Source: Diplocarpon mali
Lineage: Eukaryota > Ascomycota > Leotiomycetes > Helotiales > Drepanopezizaceae
Direction of reading: 5' to 3'
DNA length: 64,000 bases
Assembly: GCA_024741835.1 (NCBI GenBank)
Contig: JAENRP010000095.1
Location: forward strand, 28,755-92,754
Shown here in pieces: positions 1 to 9,733 of the stretch. Under the pieces are notes generated by a model. It saw only the letters and a list, made by a program, of their open reading frames with translations, was not told the origin of the DNA and searched no databases. Positions within the stretch are counted from its first letter, which is position 1; each line of letters starts with the position of its first letter. Made by a program: the position numbers and the translations under genes.

Positions 1-121
1 TTACCAACCACAACCTCAACCACAACCACGAAGCTACAAAGTGCAAGCCATCTTCAGAACTTGTGCCCGTATCTCTGCGGAAGAAGGTCGGGGCCAGAGC
101 AAACTTCTGTCTCGTCAAAAG

Positions 122-1651
122 ATGGCGGACGTCGAGACTATCCTGGCGGGCAAATACCCCGCCAAAGCCCATGCCAAACGAGTCGTGGAATGGATGCGCA
201 AGACGGATCCAGATGTCAGCGGGATCCTTTTTCTCGAGGGGCAAAAGACGCGTATGATCGAGGATAGTGATAGTGAGGCGCCGTTTAGGTTGGCCACCTG
301 TTCCAGCTGATAACTCCTTGACCCCGTCACTAAGTCCGCCCGCAGACAACGAAGATACTTCTACTACCTGACTGGTTGCCTTTTGCCCGACAGCTACTTG
401 GTGTACGATATTGAAAGTGAAAAATCCACTCTGTTCATCCCGCCCATCGATCCCGAGTCGGTCATTTGGTCAGGACTTCCCGTATCTGAAGACGAAGCCC
501 TCTCCCTCTACGACGTCGATGCGGTCCGAACGACAGACCAGGTAGCTTCGGCTCTTGCACACCCCAGCTCCTCGGTCTGGGCCATTGCCAGGCAAGTCAG
601 CGATCATATTACGCTGCTCGAATTCAACAAGAAAGACTTTTCCCTCCTGAAGACAGCCATCGAAGAATGCCGAGTTGTGAAGGACGAGTACGAGATTGCG
701 TTAACCAGGAAGGCCAACAGCATCAGCACGCTGGCCCATACTGCCGTGCTGAAGGCTGTCAAGAATGCCAACAACGAGCGGGAGCTTGAAGCCCTGTTCA
801 TCCAGAAGTGCATTGCAAATGGAGCAAGGGAGCAGGCTTACCACTCTATCGTTGCCAGTGGAACCGCCGGGGCCACCTTACATTATGTGAACAATGCTCA
901 GCCACTGGGCGGGAAGTTGAACCTCTTGCTCGACGCAGGTGGGGAGTACGAGTGTTACGCTTCTGACATTGTACCTCCTCCTCTCCCCCAGACCACTCGG
1001 TCACGTTTCTGACCGGCGTTAGACAAGATCGTTTCCTATCAACGGGAAATTCAGCCCGGAGAGCAAGTCAATATATGACATCGTTCTGAAAATGCAATTG
1101 GACTGCATCAAACTGCTGAAAGAAGGCGTCGTATGGGATGATGTCCATCTCGCTGCCCACCAAATAGCTATCGAAGGTCTTCTCAAGTTGGGCATTCTCC
1201 AAGGTAGCGAGAAAGAGATCCTTGAGTCGAGAACAAGCGTAGCGTTCTTCCCTCACGGCTTGGGCCACTATCTTGGTATGGATACCCACGACACGGGTGG
1301 TCATGCCAACTACGACGACCAAGACACCATTTTCCGCTACCTGAGAGTCCGAGGTCCTCTGCCCGCCGGATCGGTCATCACCGTCGAACCCGGAGTAAGA
1401 TTCTGATGGTTTCTACGAACCGGACAAAGCTGACATGTGGATCCCAGATTTACTTCTGCCGCTTCATCATCGAGCCATACCTTAGGGATCCTGTCCATTC
1501 TGCGCACATCAATTTGGAAGTGCTGAACAAGTACTGGGACGTGGGAGGGATAAGGATCGAGGACAATATCTTAATTACCAAGGATGGTTATGAGAATCTG
1601 ACGACAGCCGTGAAGGACGTGCGGGAGATGGAGAAGCTGATAAATGGGTGA
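122..1651 (+). CDS. pepP: Xaa-Pro aminopeptidase (M24B, PepP/prolidase type)
   Basis: Cytosolic metallopeptidase of the M24B 'pita-bread' fold that removes N-terminal residues preceding proline. Four exons join in frame: 122-288, 346-970, 1023-1394 and 1448-1651, giving 455 aa, the usual length. The five dinuclear-metal ligands are visible: the two Asp in [15 protein letters not shown], His in [16 protein letters not shown], Glu in ITVEPG and Glu in GGIRIEDNI. The second intron falls directly after the second Asp ligand, and the third falls after VEPG. The start at 122 was chosen because [15 protein letters not shown] matches the family N-terminus. The frame stays open upstream to an ATG at 41, so a 27-residue extension cannot be excluded. 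Family assignment is firm; the exact substrate is inferred. Confidence 0.92.
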
Positions 1652-2341
1652 TGTATAAAAGGTCAACGTACAGACCTGAGAACCTTCCTCCTTAAATTAG
1701 ATATTCGTCGTGGCTTGTGAAGAATGCTACCCAAACATTCAAGGTGGGTGTCTAAATCACCGACCAAGATGTATCGTACTTCCAAGCCTAACCACTCCGG
1801 TTAACTTGCGTCCTGCTACTCCTCGAAGCGTAGCGGCAGCCAAGATAAGATTATCGTGGCGGTTGTATTAGAGTAAGTGATACATATACATATATATATA
1901 TATACATATCCTCTGCGCTAGTGCTGATCCGAGGGCTACACAGGGCCCGAAAGCCTGGATTTGATCGAAGCAAAGGGGGGGATCATAGACCACTCCGAGG
2001 CTTCACTTGCACTTAAACCGGACTGGAGTTTCTCTATCGGCCGTAAGAGTTTCGCTGATATCCGACAACGATGCAACTGGGTTCCTGATCATGCGCAGAC
2101 ATGATCGGTGGGACGAAGATAGGTTTTCCACGACGTTTCGCTCGTGATATTATTCGAAGTGTGCTTGTACAATAGTCTGGATACATAGATAATCTGGGAA
2201 TGGATTCTCCGTACGTCCCACCACCTTTTCGAATGATATTGCAGGCCGCTCTTTTGACGCCAGACTCCGGCTCACTCTGACCAAATGTGGATTCCGTGCT
2301 CCGCATATGCTAATTAACGACCGCTGAGAATTCCGAGCGGC
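1652..2341. other. Intergenic, convergent 3' ends, AT microsatellite
   Basis: No gene seen. It separates the 3' ends of the convergent aminopeptidase and Kre9-like genes. It contains a short TA/CATA microsatellite at about 1880-1911. Open frames here (for example 2034-2306 on minus) show no recognisable protein. Confidence 0.6.
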
Positions 2342-3221
2342 TCAGTCTTTCCACCTGTTCAAGAACTTCTGCATGTCATCGGTAGGCATAGGAGCAGGAG
2401 CAGCCTGTATTAACTTAGTATTTTCCTGAAGATAATTTTAGCCAGAGGCCTACCGTATTTGCTCGACTCGCTATGCTAAAGGTCTGGGACTCGGTAAAAG
2501 TCGTCACTTGGCTGGGAATTGGTAAGAAAGTGGCAGCAAATTGAACTGCAGAGGTAGGCCACAGAGGGGCCGTGTTCGTAGCTGTGATGGCCGTCGGAGG
2601 AACAGGTTGCATGGGAGCGAATTTTGTCAGGCCAGTCTGCATAGTATATGGGGTCGCGAATTCTCCTTGCCCTGAGGCTGCCGGATTTTTGACATCTGCC
2701 ACATCGTTTTTCGTATCTGGACCAGTCGTGCCCGCAACTAGTTTATTGTTGGCAGCGACTGCAGGATCGAAGGCACCGGTCATGCCAGTAAGAGTAAATC
2801 TGTTGGAGTAGTTCCAGACTGTTCCCCCAGCGGCCGCGACAGACAGCATACCAAGAAAGCTAAGCAGGTCAGCAGCTATTGCGCCAAAAAGAAAAGTTTC
2901 TATAGAGTTGCCTCACTATGCGTTTGTGCCAGTCCCCCCTGTCGCGACTGGGACTGTCACGCTGAGAGTACTCCCAGCTGCAAAAGTTGCGTCTTTGAGG
3001 CTTACAAGTTGCGCCGGCACATCATTGGAGCCTGAGAAGAGGAACAGAGTGTAGGAAGTAAGATCTGCCAATGCAGGAGCTTCTCCTGAATCCTCCCAGG
3101 TGACGGTAAATGCAGCGCCACCTGTCACAGAAGCCCCAGCAGTTGGCGCTGTGAACTTTACATCGGCGTTTACCCAGGAGATAGCAGGTGTGAGGAAAAC
3201 GAGGGCGTGGGCGAGCCGCAT
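2342..3221 (-). CDS. Secreted Kre9/Knh1-domain protein
   Basis: Small secreted or cell-wall protein of the fungal Ser-Thr-rich membrane-anchored type (Kre9/Knh1 N-terminal domain). Exons on minus: 3221-2917, 2859-2454 and 2404-2342, in frame, 257 aa. The ATG at 3221 begins a clear signal peptide (MRLAHALVFLTPAISWVNA). A single beta-sandwich domain follows: VKFTAPTAGASVTGG, then FTVTWEDSG, and after intron 1 AAAGGTVWNYSNRFTLTGM. The C-terminus is proline-rich and ends FLNRWKD. I see no hydrophobic GPI tail, so it is probably free or bound otherwise. The same frame is open another 89 codons upstream and would encode Thr-Pro repeats from a hexamer repeat; I treat that as 5' leader because it would bury the signal peptide. 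Exact function unknown. Confidence 0.85.
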
Positions 3222-3305
3222 CGTAGGGAGAATATGTAAGGGCAGGCCTGTCTGGAAGCGGGTGACTGAGAGCTCGAACAGATAAGTTGAGGTGCGCGAC
3301 GAGGA

Positions 3306-3340
3306 TGTTGGCGTTGGCGTTGGCGTTGGCGTTGGCGTTA
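3306..3340. repeat. GTTGGC hexamer repeat (about 6 copies)
   Basis: About six tandem copies of gttggc just upstream of the Kre9-like start codon. On the gene strand they would read as Thr-Pro repeats if translation began further upstream. Confidence 0.85.
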
Positions 3341-3939
3341 GCAATGGGTTCGCCGGTGTTGATGATGGTGCTGGTAGAGGGAGGTCGAGGAAGATAGGAA
3401 CTACATAGCTACCTACGGAGGCCCACAAACCAACAGACGCAGGTACTTTTACTAGCGAGTCATAGGAAGTACCTAGGTAGTCATTCATGTAATGTCAAAA
3501 AAAAAGGGGCTATACGAGGTTCTCAGAGGAACTCTGCACCAAGATGAACAGATATATACGATTTCAGAATATACAGAAATTGACCGAGCTTTGTGGAGTA
3601 GCATAGAATACAATTTACAGGAGCTATCTTACCTATAAGGTACCGAGAAGATATAAGATATTATCCCGTCGACAAGCATGTTTCCTTTATCGTCCTTATC
3701 GCAGCCGAACAGCCGCCTTCCGCCGCTTATTCGCGGGTATCGCATTGCATCGCATCGTGTCGCATTACTGTCTTGCTACAATTCTAATTTGGACAGGCTC
3801 CGCTGTTCCGGCCATTTATAGGTATTCCTTGTAACCGCGATCGCGACCACGTCCCTATGAACAACAGAAAGTCCTCGGGTACACCATCTTCATTCTCCAA
3901 GTTCGTATTTCCGACAAGCATACCGCAACACCAGCCGTC
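3341..3939. promoter_or_regulatory. Divergent promoter region, Kre9-like and CBS genes
   Basis: No coding signal. This spacer between divergently transcribed genes must carry both promoters. It holds a poly-A run near 3497 and a degenerate cgcat-type repeat near 3740-3765. No specific factor site can be named. Confidence 0.5.
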
Positions 3940-5600
3940 ATGTCAACCAGCCCCAAACCAGCTGGGCCCCCTATCAAGGCAGCCAGCGCCACCGAACTCA
4001 TTGGCAACACTCCTCTGGTTCGGCTGAATAAGATACCACAGAGTCTGGGAATCGAGGCGGAAGTGTACGCAAAAGTCGAGCTATTCAACGCTGGCGGGAG
4101 TGTCAAAGATCGAATTGCTTTGCGCATGATCGAGGAGGCCGAACGCTCCGGGAGAATCAGACCTGGAGACACCTTAATTGAGCCTACAAGCGGGAATACG
4201 TAGGTATCCCTCTGTTGTCATAGAGGTCAATTCTGACAGTGGGCAGCGGGATTGGTCTTGCACTTGTAGGAGCGATCAAAGGATACAAAACCATCATTAC
4301 CCTACCCGAGAAAATGTCCTCGGAGAAGGTTGCTGTGCTCCGCGCTCTTGGTGCCACCATCATCCGTACACCCACCCAAGCCGCTTTTGATTCGCCGGAA
4401 TCTCATATTGGTGTCGCTAAGAGACTACAAAAAGAGATTCCTAATTCTCATATCCTGGACCAATACCTAAACAAGGACAACCCATTGGCCCACGAGTACG
4501 GAACTGCTGAAGAAATCTGGGCTCAAACAGATGGAAAAATCACAGCGATCGTGGCTGGAGCCGGAACTGGAGGCACTATCACCGGCCTTTCCAGAGGCCT
4601 GAAGAAACACAACTCGAATATCAAGGTCATAGCTGCGGACCCTTTCGGTTCTATCCTCGCTCTGCCAGAATCCCTAAACCAAGAGCATGCAAATGAAGCA
4701 TATAAAGTTGAAGGAATTGGCTACGACTTCATTCCAGATGTATTAGACCGCGAGGCCGTTGACGTATGGTATAAGACTGAGGACCGGGAATCGTTCGCTT
4801 ATGCAAGAAGACTGATTTCAGAAGAGGGTCTTCTGGTTGGTGGTAGCAGTGGAAGTGCATTTGCCGCAATGGTCAAAGGTGTTAAAGAGCTTGGCCTGGG
4901 GAAGGGTGACACTGTCGTCATCGTTTTACCTGACAGTATCAGGAGCTACCTCAGTAAATTTGCGGACGACGACTGGCTTGCTGCAAACGATCTTCTTCCA
5001 CCAAGCCCTCCTACGACCTCGCCTCCTTCGCCGGTTCTTGAATCTGCTTCGGTTAAGAAGGACCCTTACCACGGCGCCACAATCGAGTCTCTGCGACTGA
5101 AGCCCGTAACCACAGTTTTAGCAAATACACCGTGCTCGGAAGCTATAGAGACAATGCGGGACAAGGGATTCGATCAACTTCCGGTTCTTGCGCCTACTGG
5201 AGGAAAGCTTGTTGGCCTTGTTACTCTTGGCAATCTTCTGAGTTGGATCAGTCGAGGCCGAGCAACTGGAAAGAGCCCCGTTTCCGAGGTCATGTTCGAC
5301 TTCTCTTCTATTCCAGAAGTAATTACGGACCCCAAGGATATCAGCCGCTTGTCCCAGGCACCCAAAACAAATGGGTTTGAAGAGGCTGCACATGAGAAGA
5401 AACAGAAGACGCCAAAGAGAAAATTCGTGCAGATCACGGTTGATACGCCCCTCTCCGCCTTAAGCAAGTTCTTCGAGTGGAATAGTGCGGCTGTTGTGAC
5501 AGAGAAAGTTGGCGCTGAGAGCGGTGGCCTTTCCAAGCCGGTAGCAGTCGTTACTAAGGTTGATTTGTTGTCGTGGATGGTCAAGCAGACTCCCGCCTAG
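3940..5600 (+). CDS. CYS4: Cystathionine beta-synthase
   Basis: PLP enzyme of transsulfuration that condenses serine and homocysteine to cystathionine in the cytosol. Two exons, 3940-4199 and 4247-5600, give 537 aa. The PLP-binding Lys is at about residue 56 in AGGSVKDR. The phosphate-binding loop PTSGNTG is rebuilt exactly across the intron, and the glycine loop [11 protein letters not shown] follows. [10 protein letters not shown] marks the end of the catalytic core. A linker rich in Pro and Ser leads to a C-terminal Bateman module of two CBS motifs ([19 protein letters not shown], and a second near the end after a Lys-rich insert). There is no N-terminal heme domain, as usual for fungal enzymes. 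The regulatory CBS pair distinguishes it from plain cysteine synthase. Confidence 0.95.
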
Positions 5601-5980
5601 GTATGAACTTGGCAGCATAGTGAATGGCGTTTGATTGCTGTGCCGGGGTATTGGGTAGATTCAACAACTACATGTTTGGGAGTTAGTGTAGATAAGTGTG
5701 AGAAAGCATCATCTGCTTCATTGCAGCGAGATGAAGGAATGCGAGAAGATTTGGCTGCAGACGCCTCATCTGTCGGCTACTTCACTTGGAATTCGATATC
5801 GATGTGAACAACTGAGGTGCAGCTTTCCTCAGTTGCTAACGGTCATGACTGATGGCAACTTGCTTCTACTTATTCGAATCGGCCGTCGGAACTTGGCTTT
5901 GGTTGTCGGAGGCGAATGGGGAGAACTCGCAGCAACAGACGGGCGATATTCTCTTCCTTGCACTGCTGAACATTACCTAT
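5601..5980. other. Intergenic, convergent 3' region
   Basis: No gene seen between the convergent 3' ends of the CBS gene and the SRP receptor beta gene. Confidence 0.6.
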
Positions 5981-6910
5981 TTAGAGTCTCTCTGAAATCC
6001 ATTCCCACCACTTGTCTACCGTCGGACCATCTGCGCCTTCCACATTCCCACCAGCAACCTCGACAAGGACGTCGAACTCTTCCATCTGCGAGAAATTGAA
6101 ATCGGGAGATCCCATCTCCCCGAGCCAGTCATCCTTCTCATCATCGTCGACATCACCCATTCCAATACCGGAATCCAGCAAGCCCTTGGACCTCGACTTC
6201 CTGACCTTCGTAATCTCTACTTCAAGCTTGCTCTTCACCAATGCTACTGGGAGTGCGGTAAACAGATCCGTCTTGTTCGCTGCAATCAAGACCGGTACCC
6301 CCTTGGGTGTCTGCGCAGCCTTGGTGCCTGACCGCTTTTGCAGAAGCAACAATATGTCGTGGAGGTACTCTGCTGTCTGCCTTAGCCCTTCATCTCCTGC
6401 CGACAATGTGGCTGCGTCCACCAAAAATATGAGGCCTTTCAGGTTTTGTGGGTTGGTGATGTTCTCCAGAGCATGATGTCGCAACTTCCCATGGCCAGGC
6501 GTATCGACCAAGATAAATTTCTTGTGGACCTGGTTCGCGGAGTCATTGACAGAGCGGTATCTGTCTGTTCTGGCGACTGCCCCGACCGGGAGATGGCATT
6601 CGACTGCTATCGGTGTTTGGGAGGTGTGGGTGGATGCGTTCGCGCCCCGTTCGAACTGGCATCCGTTAGATTCGCAGAAATGATGGTAGTAGGGTGTAGC
6701 GTGCCATACCAGAGTGAGCAGAGAGGTCTTTCCAGAGCCACTGGGACCCAGCAGAACAATCGAGGGCAGAGTGACCAGCCCGCTGGCGCGAAAGACCACG
6801 GAGTGGAGGAAGATAGGAATCGACAAGGCAAGGAGGATGGCAATCGCGAGACCAAGAGGAGAAGGGTTGAGAATGACATGCGCCCACTCAAGCACAGCGG
6901 ATGAAGACAT
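5981..6910 (-). CDS. SRP102: Signal recognition particle receptor subunit beta
   Basis: ER membrane GTPase that anchors the SRP receptor alpha subunit during co-translational targeting. It has an N-terminal transmembrane helix (LGLAIAILLALSIPIFLHSVV), then a Ras/Arf-like G domain: P-loop GPSGSGKTSLL, THTSQTP, DTPGHGK and the base-recognition NKTD within AANKTDLF. The frame is open from 6910 to 5981. However, 6709-6656 is very probably a 54-nt in-frame intron (GTATGG donor, CTAAC branch point, CAG acceptor) inserted between LLTL and FERG. Removing it gives 291 aa with a normal spacing between P-loop and switch I. The C-terminal part has an acidic insert (DVDDDEKDD). It is divergent from akr1, with starts 366 bp apart. 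Confidence 0.9.
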   Translation of the reverse strand: MSSSAVLEWAHVILNPSPLGLAIAILLALSIPIFLHSVVFRASGLVTLPSIVLLGPSGSGKTSLLTLVWHATPYYHHFCESNGCQFERGANASTHTSQTPIAVECHLPVGAVARTDRYRSVNDSANQVHKKFILVDTPGHGKLRHHALENITNPQNLKGLIFLVDAATLSAGDEGLRQTAEYLHDILLLLQKRSGTKAAQTPKGVPVLIAANKTDLFTALPVALVKSKLEVEITKVRKSRSKGLLDSGIGMGDVDDDEKDDWLGEMGSPDFNFSQMEEFDVLVEVAGGNVEGADGPTVDKWWEWISERL

Positions 6911-7276
6911 GACACCCAGTCGTCGTGGTTCAATACTTCATGATCTGGTGCTCTGCTTGAGGTTGTAAGCCCACGGCTTGTCGGGGACGCCCACATAAGC
7001 AGCCTCAAGCTCTTGGCTCAGCCTCGCACCTCACAACTCCTCCGAGAATATCACAATTTACCCACACAGCTCCGAAAAGGATTTACCCTCTGCCTCGTAG
7101 ACAACTTTTACATGCCGGCACAAATCCCGCGTACCTGCGCGCCTCTCCTCGTCTTCATCTATAACTCCAGCTGGCGCATCATGAGTATTCTACCAGCGCT
7201 TTAAATATCCCGCTTCAGACACAGCCTCGGGCGCAGCGCTTCGCAACCGCCCGTGCTGTATAATAACTCTTCCACC
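6911..7276. promoter_or_regulatory. Divergent promoter region, SRP102 and akr1
   Basis: A 366-bp spacer between two start codons facing away from each other. No coding frame and no named site recognised. Confidence 0.5.
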
Positions 7277-9733
7277 ATGTCCGGCGCTGATGGTAACCTG
7301 CCACCTCCCGTCGCGACCATCCAGAACAATTCGGTCATGATGCCGAATGTGAGTGGCAAGGCCGCCGCCGTGGCGCCCAAGCTGAGCGACGATGATCATG
7401 TCGAGATGAAAGACATGTTGCCGTCCGGCCCGGAACAGAGTCCAGATGAGGACATTATGCAGCTCGCGCGGCTGGGGGATATCCAAGGAATCGAGAAACT
7501 CTATGCGAGTGGGAAATTCGATGCTTCGTATTGCGATGCTGAAGGCATTACTCCTTTACATGTACGTGCGGCGCACTCTGCTATCGTGGAGCGTAGCTAC
7601 TGACTATTTCTCTCAGTGGGCCGCTATCAACAACCAGTACGCCATGTGCCAGTTCCTCCTGGACGCTGGCGCAGATGTCAACAAGAAGGGAGGAGAATCT
7701 GTGGCCACCCCGGCCATGTGGGCGGCCCAACGCTGCCATTACTACACGGTACACCTCCTCCTCAAGTACCGTGCGGATCCTCTGGTTACAGACGTCCAAG
7801 GCTACAACATCCTTCACCTGGCAACCTTCGAAGGCAACATTTTCCTGCTGGTCCTGCTGCTACACCAGAATATCAACGTTGATATCCCCGACAGTCATGG
7901 CCATACGTGTTTGATGTGGGCGGCGTACAAAGGCTTTCCAGCATGCGTAGACCTGTTTCTGAGATGGGGCGCGGATGTTCATGCTGTGGACCAGACCGGC
8001 TTCACGTCTTTGCACTGGGCTCTTGTTAAGGGCTCTCAGGGGTGCATCCAGAAACTGATCGAGTATGGCTCGGATCGGTTTGCTGAAACCTCGACCGGCA
8101 AGACGCCGGCCATTACCGCAGAGGAAATGAAGACGGAGAGGATGTGGTATCGTGCGTTAAAAGAGTGCGGTTACGACGAGGATGCGATGCCCAAGAATAT
8201 CGAGTTTCCCCTGTCATCCTGGTTGCTCAAAGACAAGCGCGGATTCATGAGCAAGTTTTTCTTCTTCTGGCCGTTTGTGATCATCTGGATCATGGTCATG
8301 ATCTCAAGTCATATGGTTGTCTTCGCAGGTCTACCACTCGCCCTCCTTTCAGGATATTCGCTGCAATGGATTGCCCAGCAAGTCATCGAATATGCACCGT
8401 CTGATATGAGACACATTCACAAAACTGTAAGGCTTCCCATCTCCTCTGGTGGTCCGAGCTAATCGGCCAGCCATGGCTGGCGGGCATATTTGCAGGAACG
8501 CTTTTCTGGGTAGGACTGAGGTGGTTGACGAATATCCTTCCCAGTTAGCCTCTCCCGCCCCCCTCAAGATCCTCGCTGAAGCTCCCAGGAACTTTTTCGC
8601 TGTTGCCATTTAGCAACATCGCGTTTGGAATATGCTACAGTCTTTGCGGATACTTCTACTTCTGCACGATGATTTATGAGCCAGGCTTCGTCCCGAAACT
8701 CGGCGGTCTAACACAACAAAAAGAAGTAATCGATGAATTACTAGCGCTATGGAAGTTCGACGAGAGCAATTTCTGCGTCCCGTGCATGGTTCGACAACCT
8801 TTGCGAAGCAAGCACTGCAAAAGATGCAATCGCTGTGTGGCCAAGCATGACCAGTACGTACCAAACCCCGAATCTGTTGGAGAGGCACTGACACTTCACC
8901 AGCCATTGTCCGTGGGTGTACAACTGCATCGGAGTCAACAATCATCGCCATTTTTTCTTGTATCTCATAACACTTGAAGCTGGTCTCGTCTTTCTCGTCA
9001 GGATCACACTAGGATGTAGGCCACCCCGAATCTATGCCCGCGGCACTCTTCTAATGATCGTGTAGATTTTGGGGGATTGGCCGAGAGCGGCAGTCCAGAC
9101 TGCAATATTTTGGCCGAATCCTTGTGCCGTGTCGTGAACTCGGACCCTTACACACTGGTCCTCATGACCTGGGGAGTATTGCAGACGACCTGGGTGACCA
9201 TGCTGATGTTCGTACAACTGGTACAGATATCTCGCTCCATCACAACCTGGGAGAACATGCGAGGGTCGCATCAGGGTCATGGGAGCAGGGCATCAGAAGC
9301 GATCACATCCGCACTCACCACCGGAACAACCTCGCAGACCGGGGCTCAGATTGGGAACGCGGGTCTAGGCCACGACCCTGCGTCGCCGCCAACGCACGCA
9401 CTCGGACACCACCACCACAAGGCGGGCTGCTTCGCACAGTGGAAAAAAATCTTGGGCGTGGACACGTTCGTCGAGACGGCTCTGGACTACAAAAAGCACA
9501 AGAACGGGCCTCGACGGCACGGGAATCCCTTCTCGAGTGGATGCGTGGGGAACTGTAAAGATTTCTGGTGCGATCCGGCACCGATATTCGGAAAGAGGGA
9601 GAACGGGTCTGCCATGCTCGGAGGGCAGATGGTGGACTACACTGCTATGTATGAGATACCTCGCTTGATGAGCACGAGGAGAAGGGGTGGCGAGGCTGGA
9701 TATGAGAGCGTACCCGCCGATGATAGTGTATGA
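7277..9733 (+). CDS. akr1: Palmitoyltransferase Akr1 (ankyrin repeats plus DHHC)
   Basis: Golgi or endosomal S-acyltransferase that palmitoylates membrane-bound proteins. Six exons join in frame: 7277-7561, 7617-8426, 8471-8543, 8589-8853, 8903-9015 and 9066-9733, giving 737 aa. About six ankyrin repeats ([44 protein letters not shown] and others) occupy residues 90-280. Four hydrophobic segments flank the cysteine-rich DHHC domain: [20 protein letters not shown], then CVAKHD, and HHCPWVYNC after an intron that splits the first His codon of DHHC. The C-terminal tail is His/Gly-rich and cytosolic. S. cerevisiae Akr1 has DHYC; this gene reads DHHC. Introns 2-5 are only 44-50 bp. Confidence 0.93.

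Noticed and set aside
2034..2306. 90-codon open frame on minus between the first two genes
   Set aside because: No signal peptide, no motif, no splice partners; probably chance.
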